A stretch of 64,000 nucleotides of DNA, taken from Clostridia bacterium. GTDB taxonomy: Bacteria; Bacillota; Clostridia; Christensenellales; SZUA-584. Below are positions 56,188-64,000 of the stretch, in pieces. Made by a program: the position numbers and the translations under genes. The stretch covers positions 1 to 64,000 of the forward strand of contig JABGQS010000010.1 of the NCBI GenBank assembly GCA_018648645.1, in the 5' to 3' direction. The notes under the pieces are model-generated. The model ran no database searches. It was not told the DNA's origin and saw only the letters and a list, made by a program, of their open reading frames with translations. Within the stretch, counting starts at the first letter, position 1. Each line of letters opens with the position of its first letter.

Positions 56188-56664
56188 ATGTTGAAGATTA
56201 GAAGGTATAGAGAAACGGATACCGTGCAGCTGTGCGATATCTATTATTATGCGATACACAACGTGAACAACGCCGATTATACGAACGAGGAGCTGGAGGC
56301 GTGGGCGCCGTCGGGGGCGTATAACGAGGAGAGCTATAAAAAGGACACGGCAAGGTGGAGTAAAATTATGCCGTTTGTTGTGAGCGAGGGCGGCGTTGCG
56401 CTGGGGTTTGCGGAGCTGGAGGATAAGGGACATATCAACTGCTTTTTTGTGCATCACGAGCATCAGGGGCGCGGCGTTGGTAGGATGCTGGTGGATGCGT
56501 GTGTGGGTGAGGCGAGGAAGCTGGGGTATGAGAAAGTTTTCGGCGAGGTGAGCATTACGGCGAAACCGTTCTTTGAGAGAATGGGGTTTGCTGTGGTAAA
56601 GCCTGTGTTGTGTGATATTAAGGGAATGATGATGAAGTATTATGATATGGAGAAATTGTTGTAG
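56188..56664 (+). CDS. GNAT-family N-acetyltransferase
   Basis: The start MLKIRRYRETDTVQLCD at 56188 follows GGAGAGGCAA, giving 158 residues; the ORF track begins at an upstream GTG. The fold is clear: beta-strand GVALGFAELEDKGHINCFFV, then the acetyl-CoA loop HEHQGRGVGRMLVDACV, then the closing KVFGEVSITAKPFFERMGFAVV. The substrate is unknown. Confidence 0.88.
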   Translation: MLKIRRYRETDTVQLCDIYYYAIHNVNNADYTNEELEAWAPSGAYNEESYKKDTARWSKIMPFVVSEGGVALGFAELEDKGHINCFFVHHEHQGRGVGRMLVDACVGEARKLGYEKVFGEVSITAKPFFERMGFAVVKPVLCDIKGMMMKYYDMEKLL

Positions 56665-56679
56665 GTTTGTGGGTATAAG

Positions 56680-56711
56680 AAAAGCCCTTTCACGGCTGTG
56701 AAAGGGCTTTT
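56680..56711. terminator. Bidirectional terminator between the GNAT gene and prfA
   Basis: AAAAGCCCTTTCAC-GGCT-GTGAAAGGGCTTTT, a perfect stem with A and T runs on both sides. Confidence 0.92.
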
Positions 56712-56728
56712 GTTGTTTTGTGGTTGGC

Positions 56729-57793
56729 TTACTCTGTTGCTGAGAGAGCTTTTGTCTTCTCGTCGAGGGTGAGACCGTCGATGACCTCGTTCATTTCACC
56801 GTCGAGGAACTGCTCTAATTTGTAGAGCGTTAGCGAAATGCGGTGGTCGGTGACGCGGCCTTGCGGGAAGTTGTAGGTGCGGATGCGCTCACTCCGATCG
56901 CCGCTGCCGACTTGGCTTTTTCGGTTTTGCGACTGGGCGTCATCCTGCTCTTGTTTAGCTAGATCATACAGCCTTGCTTTCAGAACCTTCATGGCTTTAT
57001 CTTTGTTTTTTAGCTGGGACTTTTCGTCCTGACAAGTGACCACAAGACCGCTTGGCTCGTGTGTTAGACGAACTGCTGAGTCGGTGGTGTTGACGCTTTG
57101 CCCGCCGTTGCCCGAGCTGCGATATACGTCTACGCGGATGTCGTTGGGACCGATTTCGATATCGACGTCCTCTGCCTCGGGAAGCACAGCAACCGTTGCC
57201 GCGGATGTGTGTATGCGCCCTGAGCTTTCGGTCTCGGGAACGCGCTGAACACGGTGCACGCCGCTTTCGTATTTTAGACGCGAGTACGCGCCTTTGCCGC
57301 TGATAAGCAGCGTGATTTCTTTTACTCCACCAAGCTCTGTGATGTTGGAGCTTAGTTTCTCTATGCCATAGCCTGTGCGCTCTGCAAAGCGCGTGTACAT
57401 GCGATATAGGTTGTTGCCAAATAGCGCAGCTTCGTCTCCGCCTGTGCCTGCTCTGATTTCGAGCACAACGTTTTTGTCGTCGTTGGGGTCTTTGGGGAGT
57501 AAAAGCAGCTTTAGCTCCTCCTCGATTTGCTCGTTGGAGGCATTAAGCTCAGCCAGTTCTTCCTTTGCCATTGCTGCGATTTCGGCGTCGTCATCGTCCG
57601 CCATTACGTTCAGGTCCTCGATTTGCGCAACGTTGCCATTGTGCTCATCGTACTTTGCGACGATTTCGCTTAGCGCCGAATGCTCTTTGATGAGCTTTTT
57701 ATAAAGCTCTTGGTTCTGCACAGTTTCGCTTTTACTAAGCAGAGTCTCGAGCTCTAAAAATCTTTTTTTGTGTGCTGCCAGTTTGTCAAACAT
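56729..57793 (-). CDS. prfA: Peptide chain release factor 1
   Basis: RF1 reads UAA and UAG stop codons and triggers peptide release. The 354-residue protein has the catalytic loop [20 protein letters not shown] with its GGQ motif, which is methylated by the PrmC encoded next door, and the codon-recognition region [20 protein letters not shown], where RF1 carries PxT-type residues. The N-terminal helical domain and the C-terminal [19 protein letters not shown] are intact. It follows prmC by 14 bp. Confidence 0.95.
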   Translation of the reverse strand: MFDKLAAHKKRFLELETLLSKSETVQNQELYKKLIKEHSALSEIVAKYDEHNGNVAQIEDLNVMADDDDAEIAAMAKEELAELNASNEQIEEELKLLLLPKDPNDDKNVVLEIRAGTGGDEAALFGNNLYRMYTRFAERTGYGIEKLSSNITELGGVKEITLLISGKGAYSRLKYESGVHRVQRVPETESSGRIHTSAATVAVLPEAEDVDIEIGPNDIRVDVYRSSGNGGQSVNTTDSAVRLTHEPSGLVVTCQDEKSQLKNKDKAMKVLKARLYDLAKQEQDDAQSQNRKSQVGSGDRSERIRTYNFPQGRVTDHRISLTLYKLEQFLDGEMNEVIDGLTLDEKTKALSATE

Positions 57794-57807
57794 TTTATTT
57801 CTCCGTT

Positions 57808-58617
57808 TTATTTATACGCCGTAACGATTCGGTCACGGTCTTGATAGTCTTGCTTTAGCTCTATATTGGTGAACCCGCTTTGTCTTAGCAGTTCTGCGAC
57901 ATCTTGAGCTTGGTCTGCGCCGATTTCGAGCACCAGTGCGCCTCCATTGTTGAGATAGCTGCCCGCCTGCTGCGCGATGATTCGGTAGTGGTCTTGTCCA
58001 TCGCCCGAAACGAGTGCCAGCGCCGGCTCGAAGTCTTTCACGCCGGGGTCCAGTGCATCGTAGTCGCTTTCGCTGACGTAAGGCGGGTTGCTGACGATGA
58101 TGTCGAAAGTGCCGCTGACGTCGGTGAACATGTCGCTGACGAAGAAGTTCACAGATGCGCTGTTTGCTTGCGCGTTATGCTTTGCGAGGTTTATCGCGGA
58201 TTCGCTGATGTCGGTTGCGCTGACAGAAACCTGCGTCTCTGTCGCGAGCGAGATTGCGATGCATCCGCTGCCTGTGCACATATCGAGTGCTGTTTTGTAT
58301 CCGTTTTGTCGTATGATGTTGATGGCTGTGTCCACGACCTGCTCGGTTTCGTGACGCGGTATAAGCACACTTGCGTTCACATCAAGCTCTAAGTATCGAA
58401 AGTACGATTTGCCTGTGATGTATTCGACCGGCTCATTAAGCGCGGCTCTGTTTGCCATGCGCAGCATCGTGTGCCATGACTTTTCGGGCACGTTTGCCAT
58501 GATGTCAGTATCGCCCATCACATGGCCTAAGATAACTTTCGCCTTTGCCTGCGGCTCGGCTATGTGCTGTGACGATAGTAAATCGGATATCGTCCGCAGC
58601 GCATCCAGCGTTGTCAT
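57808..58617 (-). CDS. prmC: Release factor glutamine methyltransferase
   Basis: PrmC (HemK) methylates the glutamine of the GGQ motif in release factors. The 269-residue protein has a helical N-terminal domain and a SAM-binding domain with [16 protein letters not shown]. The glutamine-methyltransferase motif is [13 protein letters not shown]. Its start overlaps the yqhQ stop as TAATG. The order yqhQ-prmC-prfA is common in Firmicutes. Confidence 0.95.
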   Translation of the reverse strand: MTTLDALRTISDLLSSQHIAEPQAKAKVILGHVMGDTDIMANVPEKSWHTMLRMANRAALNEPVEYITGKSYFRYLELDVNASVLIPRHETEQVVDTAINIIRQNGYKTALDMCTGSGCIAISLATETQVSVSATDISESAINLAKHNAQANSASVNFFVSDMFTDVSGTFDIIVSNPPYVSESDYDALDPGVKDFEPALALVSGDGQDHYRIIAQQAGSYLNNGGALVLEIGADQAQDVAELLRQSGFTNIELKQDYQDRDRIVTAYK

Positions 58618-59666
58618 TATTGCGCCTGCTCTGCCGCCGCTGTATTTTCCTGCGTGTCTGCCGATGGCTCTTGCTCAGACTCTTCGGTTTCAGAAGGCTC
58701 CGTTTTTTTTGGTGAGCGATCGAAGTTGTCCGCCATTTGCTGCAGCTCTTCGTCATCTATCTCATCCAACGCGGCTGTGAACGCGAGAATCGCGACCTCT
58801 ACCATGCTGTCGTCCGGCTGAGCTGTTGTAAGCCTTTGCAGCTGCATGCCCGGCCAGCGTATTGCGCGGAAGAAGAGGTTCTCTCCCCTGGCGGCGAACT
58901 TTAGGAATTCGTATGAGATGCCTGCCACTATCGGCAGCATCGCTAATCGCAAACCGATGCGCACGTACCATGATGGGCTCCAGCCAAGGAGCGAAAACAT
59001 GAGTATTGATATGACCATAACGAGCAGCATGTAGCTTGTGCCGCAGCGCGGGTGCAGCGTTTTGTATTTTTGTACGTTGTCTACCGTTAGTTCTTCCTCG
59101 TGCTCATAGGCGCTTATCGTCTTATGCTCTGCGCCGTGATAACGGTATACGCGTTTGATGTCTTTCATAAATGAGATTGCTAAGATGTACGCAACGAAGA
59201 TGACGAGTCGAATCCCGCCTGAAATCAGGTTCATCAAGATTGACGATGCAATGTATGGACGCACGATGTTGGCAAGCACTGTCGGGAGAATGAAAAAGAT
59301 GCCGACCGCAAGACCGAGCGCGATGATAACCGCGAACACCATCGCGACATCCATCGCACTTTTGCCCGTCTTTTTTGCGATGAACTTTTCGAGTTTGCTC
59401 GGTTCTTGTTCAGTTGAGTTTTCGTCATACATCTTTGCCGCTTTGGTGAGCGTTTTTACGCCCATGCCCATCATGTCGACAAGCGAAACGACGCCGCGTA
59501 TAAACGGCAGCTTGACAAATTTATTTTTGTTGGCGGCGAGCGTGATTTTCTCTTTGGTGTAGTTAATCTTGCCCGATGCTTTTCGAACAGCCAGACCGCT
59601 AACAGTCTGCGAGCGCATCATTACGCCCTCGAGAACGCCTTGTCCGCCAATGTTGGTTTTCTTCAT
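58617..59666 (-). CDS. DUF1385 membrane protein (YqhQ family)
   Basis: A 349-residue protein with the conserved N-terminus IGGQGVLEGVMMRSQ, FIRGVVSLVDMMGMG, four to five hydrophobic helices, and the family hallmark YRYHGAEHKTISAYEH followed by HPRCGTSYMLLVM. The C-terminal 60 residues are acidic and low in complexity (EETEESEQEPSADTQEN). The function is unknown, but it is nearly always linked to prfA or rpmE in Firmicutes, as here. Confidence 0.9.
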   Translation of the reverse strand: MKKTNIGGQGVLEGVMMRSQTVSGLAVRKASGKINYTKEKITLAANKNKFVKLPFIRGVVSLVDMMGMGVKTLTKAAKMYDENSTEQEPSKLEKFIAKKTGKSAMDVAMVFAVIIALGLAVGIFFILPTVLANIVRPYIASSILMNLISGGIRLVIFVAYILAISFMKDIKRVYRYHGAEHKTISAYEHEEELTVDNVQKYKTLHPRCGTSYMLLVMVISILMFSLLGWSPSWYVRIGLRLAMLPIVAGISYEFLKFAARGENLFFRAIRWPGMQLQRLTTAQPDDSMVEVAILAFTAALDEIDDEELQQMADNFDRSPKKTEPSETEESEQEPSADTQENTAAAEQAQ

Positions 59667-59726
59667 TTAGTTTCCTCTTTTCTAAACATTGCAACAAGTA
59701 TACTATAATAATTGAGCAAAGTAAAA

Positions 59727-59746
59727 CAGACCGATTACTCGGTCTG
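59727..59746 (-). terminator. Intrinsic terminator of rpmE
   Basis: CAGACCGA-GTAA-TCGGTCTG on the minus strand followed by TTTTACTTT. Confidence 0.8.
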
Positions 59747-59763
59747 CAAAGTTTACAAAGTGT

Positions 59764-59964
59764 TTATTTCTTGCCGTATCTCTTGTTGAATCTGTCAACT
59801 CGACCGCCGGTATCAACCAGCTTTTGCTTGCCTGTGAAGAACGGATGGCACTTTGAGCAGATTTCTACTTTCATCTCTTTATTGACCGCGCCGGTTACAA
59901 ATGTTTCGCCGCACGCGCACTTTACTGTGCATTCGTGGTACTCGGGATGGATTCCTTGTTTCAT
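59764..59964 (-). CDS. rpmE: 50S ribosomal protein L31, zinc-binding type
   Basis: A 66-residue ribosomal protein. The zinc ligands are present in KCACGETF and [13 protein letters not shown], so this is the C+ form. Bacteria with this form often also keep a C- paralog that replaces it under zinc limitation; that paralog is not in this window. The N-terminus [11 protein letters not shown] is canonical. Confidence 0.97.
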   Translation of the reverse strand: MKQGIHPEYHECTVKCACGETFVTGAVNKEMKVEICSKCHPFFTGKQKLVDTGGRVDRFNKRYGKK

Positions 59965-60022
59965 ATCTATTCACCTCTATCTTACAATTAGCTTAGTCTT
60001 TGATTACAAAGTCGCAAAGAAC

Positions 60023-60050
60023 ATTATAACACAACGAAACAAAAAATCAA
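60023..60050 (-). promoter_or_regulatory. SigA-type promoter of rpmE
   Basis: TTGATT and TATAAT on the minus strand with 16 bp between them, about 55 bp before the rpmE start. Confidence 0.65.
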
Positions 60051-60087
60051 TAGCTAATTTTGTGGCTTTTTTGTAAAATAAGCGAGT

Positions 60088-60999
60088 TTAGCCGCCCGTA
60101 ATTTCGCTGTAGACGTCTTTACCGACCATTTTGCTCCATCTGTCAAGAATTTCGCGCCATAGCGGACCGGGTTTTCCATCGCCAATAGGCACACCGTTGA
60201 TTTTGGTGACGGGACCGATGCAGTACGGTGTGGTTGGCAGAAAAGCCTCGTCCGCGTTTTTGATGTCGTAGGCGTTGATGTCGGCTGTAACAAACTCTAT
60301 GCCCATGCCCGGCAGAATCTCTGTGACCGTTTGCAGGCTGATTCCCCATAGTATGTTTGGTGGTTTTGGTGAGATGATTTTACCGTCCTTGTATATAAGA
60401 AAGTTGGAGCCGCCCGTTTCGGTAGCGAAGCCGTGAATGTCAAGATAGAGCGCGACTGCCTTTGGGTCGGCAAGGTGCGCTTCTTTGTCGCCGATCCACA
60501 TGTGCAGGCGGTTTCTGTGTTTGATTTTGGACGACATGCACTGCGGCGGCGTGTGCCGATGCGCAGGTGTTACGCAATGGGCACCGTTTATAAAAAGGTC
60601 TCGCCATAAGTGAGACGGAATCGGGAAGGTGTGCTGGACGTATGTGGATTCCATATCGTCGGGCAGCCCTGCGCCGCCTGCGTAAACCTCGTTTACGCCG
60701 CCAGTCATGTAGTAGACCACGCCCCACTCCTGCCCCGGCATGACCTTGCTGTTTTCTTCGACCAGCTTTCTTGATATCTCTATCGTTTCTTGCTTGGTTT
60801 TATTGAGCTTGATTTGCGTGTACTTGCACGATTTGTAGAGTCTGTCTACGTGGTCTTCAAGACGAAACAGCTTGCCGTTGAACGTTCTTGTGAAGTCGGT
60901 AACAGCCGCACCGAGCACGATTCCGACGTCGAAAATGGGCAGCTTGCATTCGCTGTGCGGCAAAAATTCTCCGTTTAGATACGCTAACATTTCTCCCAT
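60088..60999 (-). CDS. Class IV PLP aminotransferase (BCAT/D-amino acid transaminase type)
   Basis: A 303-residue fold-type IV PLP enzyme starting behind AGGAGGCATATC. The N-terminus MLAYLNGEFLPHSECKLPIFDVGIVLG and the segment FRLEDHVDRLYKSC are typical. The PLP lysine is expected in SSKIKHRNRLHMW, and the phosphate contacts in GFATETGGSNFLIYKDG and WGISLQTVTEIL. Substrate choice between branched-chain L-amino acids, D-amino acids and 4-amino-4-deoxychorismate cannot be settled from sequence. It is a single-gene unit. Confidence 0.85.
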   Translation of the reverse strand: MGEMLAYLNGEFLPHSECKLPIFDVGIVLGAAVTDFTRTFNGKLFRLEDHVDRLYKSCKYTQIKLNKTKQETIEISRKLVEENSKVMPGQEWGVVYYMTGGVNEVYAGGAGLPDDMESTYVQHTFPIPSHLWRDLFINGAHCVTPAHRHTPPQCMSSKIKHRNRLHMWIGDKEAHLADPKAVALYLDIHGFATETGGSNFLIYKDGKIISPKPPNILWGISLQTVTEILPGMGIEFVTADINAYDIKNADEAFLPTTPYCIGPVTKINGVPIGDGKPGPLWREILDRWSKMVGKDVYSEITGG

Positions 61000-61037
61000 G
61001 ATATGCCTCCTGAAAAGTGATTTGGTTTCTTGGTTTT

Positions 61038-61066
61038 ATTATATTTGTTTTGTGGTGTTGTGACAA
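61038..61066 (-). promoter_or_regulatory. SigA-type promoter of the class IV aminotransferase gene
   Basis: TTGTCA and TATAAT on the minus strand, 17 bp apart, just upstream of the start codon region. Confidence 0.65.
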
Positions 61067-61120
61067 TATTACGTTAGGTCATGTTTGGCGGGTAAAGTGT
61101 CTTAATGGCGAAACTATCGG

Positions 61121-61699
61121 CTACTCAAGACCTTCGTTTTTCTGGTAAGTTGTGGTTGGTGAGTATGTTTGAATGTAGTGCAGAGCTTCACTGACGCTGT
61201 CCTTGACGCAAAAGAGCGTAAGCACTTCATGGGCCGCGAAGCTTTGCGACACGATATCGTTAAACTGGGCGATGAGGTGATCGAAAAAGCCGTTGATGTT
61301 GAGGATTACGATGGCTTTGTCGTGGTAGCCTAGCTGCTTGAGCGTGATGATCTCGAGAATTTCTTCGAGCGTACCGAAGCCGCCGGGAAGCGCGATGAAG
61401 GCTTCTGACTTGCTCTCCATGATCGCTTTGCGCCGGTGCATGGTGCGCGTGTCGTATAGCTCGTCGCAGTGCGGGTACACGATGCCTGGATAGTTGAGAG
61501 AGTCGGGAATGACGCCGATGACTTTGCCGCCGTTAGCATGGGCGGAGCGTGCGAGCTGCCCCATCAGACCGTCTGTGCCCGCGCCGAAAACTACGCCGTA
61601 CGCTGCTTTCGCCAGCGCCTGACCAAGGTCTTTTGCTGCTGTTTTGTATACGTCGGCGACGATGTCGCTGCTGGACGCAAATACGCAAATGTTGCTCAT
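61121..61699 (-). CDS. LOG-family nucleotide phosphoribohydrolase
   Basis: A 192-residue Rossmann-fold protein of the TIGR00730/LOG family, which removes ribose 5-phosphate from nucleotide monophosphates, releasing free bases such as cytokinins in plants. The two hallmark motifs are TMHRRKAIM and PGGFGTLEEILEI. GVVFGAGTDGLMGQLA is the nucleotide-binding turn; the usual GGG is replaced by GAG. The physiological substrate in bacteria is uncertain. Confidence 0.88.
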   Translation of the reverse strand: MSNICVFASSSDIVADVYKTAAKDLGQALAKAAYGVVFGAGTDGLMGQLARSAHANGGKVIGVIPDSLNYPGIVYPHCDELYDTRTMHRRKAIMESKSEAFIALPGGFGTLEEILEIITLKQLGYHDKAIVILNINGFFDHLIAQFNDIVSQSFAAHEVLTLFCVKDSVSEALHYIQTYSPTTTYQKNEGLE

Positions 61700-61769
61700 T
61701 GTTTTCTGATGTACCGCCTTTGATTATTGTGTGAATATGTATGCGCTTGTGACAAGCCTAAGCCGAAGT

Positions 61770-62321
61770 CTATTTGTTCTTTAGGTAACCGCCGCTGATT
61801 GATTTTACGTCGTTGACGACGATTACTGCGTTGTTTATTTGTGCTTTAACAATTTTGATTGCGGTTTTGATGCGCTTTCGCTTTAGGTGCAGCGTCAGTA
61901 TATCGCGCTTGCCGAGCCTGCCTTTGCCTTGCAGCACCGTTACAGCGAAGTCTTTGCTGCGAAGTAGTTTAGCCAGCTCGAAGGCTTGGTTCTCGTGGGC
62001 TACGTTGTCTTGGGGCACTATGACCTGTAGGGACGAGAGACCGAGTGCGAGTTTTTCTTCTATTGATGCGCCGACGTATACGCCGACTGCGCTTGCCAGC
62101 ACGTAGATGATGCTTTTGAGAATATCGGTTTGGAAACCAACGAGTACTGTACCCGCAACAAGTATCCAAAGCCCGGTCGCCATCAGCATGATGACCGAGG
62201 ACGCGAGCCTTTCTCCGCGGCTAATCAGTATCAGCCATATGATACCCAGCAGCGTTTCCATTATTCTTCCGAAGAATATCAGTATGTAGAGCCAAATACT
62301 TTGCTCTGACAAAAAGTCCAT
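61770..62321 (-). CDS. DUF2179/DUF5698 membrane protein, tandem paralog 1
   Basis: A 183-residue member of the UPF0316 (YebE-type) family. It has three hydrophobic segments in the first 100 residues and a C-terminal soluble DUF2179 domain of about 80 residues, which in related proteins has a PII-like fold. It starts behind AAAGGAAACATA. Shared family landmarks are LISRGERL, LASAVGVYVGASIEEKLALGLSSLQVIV, the HE-x-x-A-x-x-L region, LGKRDILTLHLKRKR and VVNDVKSISGGY. It is the last of three tandem copies. The function is unknown. Confidence 0.87.
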   Translation of the reverse strand: MDFLSEQSIWLYILIFFGRIMETLLGIIWLILISRGERLASSVIMLMATGLWILVAGTVLVGFQTDILKSIIYVLASAVGVYVGASIEEKLALGLSSLQVIVPQDNVAHENQAFELAKLLRSKDFAVTVLQGKGRLGKRDILTLHLKRKRIKTAIKIVKAQINNAVIVVNDVKSISGGYLKNK

Positions 62322-62377
62322 TATGTTTCCTTTCGAGACGTAAAAGTCCCTTATCTATCTCGCACAAACTGCGCCTA

Positions 62378-62941
62378 CTAATCGCCCTTTTTCTTCTTTT
62401 CTACGTAGCCGCCGTCCATAAGCTTAACATCGTTCTCTACGATAACCGCGTTGCTTAAAAAGTTGTTTATAATCGCTTTTGCCTGCGGCATTCTTTTGCG
62501 CTTTAGGTGGAGCAGCAGCAGGTCTCTGCGCCCGAGATTGCCCTGTCCGTCCATCATGGTGACCGCAAAGCCGTTGTCACGAAGCTTTTCTGTCAGCGCC
62601 TGCGCTATGCTCTCCTCCGCCATGTTGTCCTGAGGCACGATGACTTGGATAGACCCAAGCCCGAAGGCGAGTTTACTTTCGATCAGCGAGCCTAAGTAAC
62701 TGCCGAGCGTGGCTCCGGCGAGGTATACCACCAACCGCCAAATGTCGTCTCGCAGACCTGCAAGCACAGTGACCGTGATGATTATGAACAGCGACATCTG
62801 CGCCAGCGTCAAAAGGGAGGCTTTAAATCTTTCGCCTCTGTTGATCAGTATCAGCTTTAATGTACCGATCATGTTGCCCGCCGCTTTTCCGACAAACACC
62901 AATACATATATCCATACGCTTTGATGTAGTAAAAAGTCCAC
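62378..62941 (-). CDS. DUF2179/DUF5698 membrane protein, tandem paralog 2
   Basis: A 187-residue paralog of its two neighbours with the same layout: hydrophobic N-terminal half, then a DUF2179 domain. It starts at GTG behind GAAGGTAACA. Landmarks are LINRGERF, LGSYLGSLIESKLAFGLGSIQVIV, LGRRDLLLLHLKRKR and VENDVKLMDGGY. The basic C-terminus EKKKKGD differs from the other copies. It lies 56 bp from paralog 1 and 67 bp from paralog 3. Confidence 0.87.
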   Translation of the reverse strand: MDFLLHQSVWIYVLVFVGKAAGNMIGTLKLILINRGERFKASLLTLAQMSLFIIITVTVLAGLRDDIWRLVVYLAGATLGSYLGSLIESKLAFGLGSIQVIVPQDNMAEESIAQALTEKLRDNGFAVTMMDGQGNLGRRDLLLLHLKRKRMPQAKAIINNFLSNAVIVENDVKLMDGGYVEKKKKGD

Positions 62942-63008
62942 TGTTACCTTCTTTCATATGCGGAAAATTCCGCAGTATTCGTTTGACGCGCGAGCGCCGC
63001 CGAGCACT

Positions 63009-63560
63009 CTATTTCTTAGTGATGTATCCACCGTCTATCAGTTTGACATCGTTTACTGTGATTACGGCGTCTTTTATCATTGATTTTATAATTAAGATTG
63101 CTGCATGGATGCGCTTTCTCTTTAGATGAAGCACCAGGATGTCGCGTTTTCCTTTTTTGCCCCGGCCTTCCATGACCGTTACAGCGTAGTTGTTTGCCCG
63201 AAGCGATTCGGCAAGGTTCATGGCTGCGTTTTCGTGCGCCATGTTGTCCTGCGCAACGATGACTTGTATGGAGCACAGACCGAAAGCCAGCTTGCCTTCG
63301 ATAAGCGACCCTACGTAGCTGCCGATTGCGCACGCAAGTACAAATACCGCACTCCGCCAGATGTCTTCAGCAAATCCGACCAGTACGGTACCCGTTATAA
63401 CCAGCCAAAGTGAAACTTCGACCAACATCATTATAGAGCCTTTTGTTTTCTCACCGCGGCTGATCAGCATTATCCGAACGGTGGCGATTGAAACTTCTAT
63501 GACTTTGCCGACCAGTATCATCGCGTATATCCAAACGCTTTGCTGAGAAAAAAAGTCCAT
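63009..63560 (-). CDS. DUF2179/DUF5698 membrane protein, tandem paralog 3
   Basis: The start MDFFSQQSVWIYAM at 63560 follows AAGGGGAAATTACTA and lines up with the starts of the other two copies; the ORF-track extension to 63608 does not. The protein has 183 residues. Landmarks are LISRGEKT, IGSYVGSLIEGKLAFGLCSIQVIV, KGKRDILVLHLKRKR and TVNDVKLIDGGY. It is the first gene of the tandem set. Confidence 0.87.
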   Translation of the reverse strand: MDFFSQQSVWIYAMILVGKVIEVSIATVRIMLISRGEKTKGSIMMLVEVSLWLVITGTVLVGFAEDIWRSAVFVLACAIGSYVGSLIEGKLAFGLCSIQVIVAQDNMAHENAAMNLAESLRANNYAVTVMEGRGKKGKRDILVLHLKRKRIHAAILIIKSMIKDAVITVNDVKLIDGGYITKK

Positions 63561-63683
63561 TAGTAATTTCCCCTTTTCAGGTGGGATTATACCACAGAGA
63601 GCGCACAATGCAAGACTTATTTTTGAGTCTTGATTGATTGGTTATTATGTGTGAAATTTCGACACAAAACGCTTCCTATTATA

Positions 63684-64000
63684 TTAGCCGATAATGGCGA
63701 CTTCGCCCGTTGTGCCGTCCACGCTGAGTGTATCGCCCGTCTTAATTCGCTGGGTTGCGAACGGAATGTTTGCGACGAGCGGCAGCGCGTATTCGCGCGC
63801 GACTACCGCGCCGTGAGACAATGCTGAACCGACTTCTGTGACCAGTGCGCCTATCATGCTGTAGTAGGGCGACCAGCCGATGTCGGTGAACGCAGCTACC
63901 ATGATTTCGCCTTTTTGCAGCTCGTTTGCGTCACTGACGCTGGTGACCACCCGCGCTTTGCCGACCGCCGTGCCGCGGCTGATGGACGAGCCACTTAATA
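63684..64000 (-). CDS. PEP-utilising enzyme, C-terminal mobile (swivelling) domain, partial
   Basis: The gene enters from the right edge; about 105 codons are visible, and the frame extends beyond the ORF-track Met to the window end (SGSSISRGTAVGKARVV). The phosphohistidine segment is EVGSALSHGAVVAREYALPLVANIP, in which the His after Ser-Leu-Ser is the phosphorylated residue. The end GDTLSVDGTTGEVAIIG is the usual close of this domain. The mobile domain is C-terminal here, so the whole protein is probably a phosphoenolpyruvate synthase-like (PEP/pyruvate-binding) enzyme rather than PPDK, in which this domain is central. Confidence 0.85.
   Translation of the reverse strand, partial: LSGSSISRGTAVGKARVVTSVSDANELQKGEIMVAAFTDIGWSPYYSMIGALVTEVGSALSHGAVVAREYALPLVANIPFATQRIKTGDTLSVDGTTGEVAIIG

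Overview
The window looks like a chromosomal segment of an anaerobic, low-to-middle GC member of the Firmicutes (Bacillota), most likely class Clostridia. The evidence is the gene content and order (rpoB-rpoC-L7Ae-like-rpsL-rpsG-fusA-tuf, rpmH-rnpA-yidD-yidC-khpB, dnaD-dnaI, walJ-rlmH, LytR-CpsA-Psr proteins, KtrAB), consensus AGGAGG-type ribosome binding sites, frequent TTG/GTG starts, and an oxygen-defence pair (desulfoferrodoxin and rubrerythrin) typical of strict anaerobes. I saw no tRNA, rRNA, CRISPR array, insertion sequence or prophage.

Layout. 1-3.7 kb: a truncated DUF4153 membrane protein, a flavodoxin, a small membrane protein and an LCP cell-wall ligase. 3.8-17 kb (minus strand): the transcription/translation block tuf, fusA, rpsG, rpsL, an L7Ae-like protein, an unusual cysteine-rich membrane protein, rpoC and rpoB, read from a strong promoter with a long leader that carries a possible attenuator. 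17.1-26.8 kb: a DUF1573/MazG-like protein, cobO, walJ-rlmH, csp, murA, dnaD-dnaI and pepF, with four copies of a roughly 160-170 bp multi-hairpin intergenic repeat. 26.8-29.4 kb (minus): khpB, yidC, yidD, rnpA and rpmH, the last too short for the ORF track. 29.7-39.4 kb (plus): a P2-type cation ATPase, class II aldolase, PHP phosphatase, KtrB-KtrA potassium uptake, a MalY-type lyase, and small and large membrane proteins. 39.6-44.9 kb: a split glutamate synthase operon (amidotransferase, FMN core, ferredoxin, FAD oxidoreductase, GXGXG domain) behind a leader with an intrinsic terminator.

45.2-47.5 kb holds the most notable locus: a SAM methyltransferase followed by a convincing hgcA-hgcB pair, the corrinoid membrane protein and ferredoxin needed for mercury methylation. 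The HgcA cap-helix motif NVWCAAGK, the five membrane helices, and the HgcB cysteine pattern (two 4Fe-4S motifs, a lone Cys, a C-terminal Cys-Cys) are all present. 47.5-53.2 kb (minus): a YeiH-family transporter, a PIG-L deacetylase with a changed catalytic motif, an AraC regulator, a second LCP protein, rubrerythrin and desulfoferrodoxin. 53.4-56.7 kb (plus): a clostripain-like lipoprotein protease, an AlkZ-related protein and a GNAT acetyltransferase. 56.7-64 kb (minus): prfA-prmC-yqhQ, rpmE, a class IV aminotransferase, a LOG-type phosphoribohydrolase, three tandem DUF2179 membrane paralogs and the end of a PEP-utilising enzyme.

The two observations most worth following are hgcAB with its adjacent methyltransferase, and the multi-hairpin repeat. 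In the repeat, copies differ by paired base changes that preserve the stems, and one copy sits between a good promoter and the pepF start codon.
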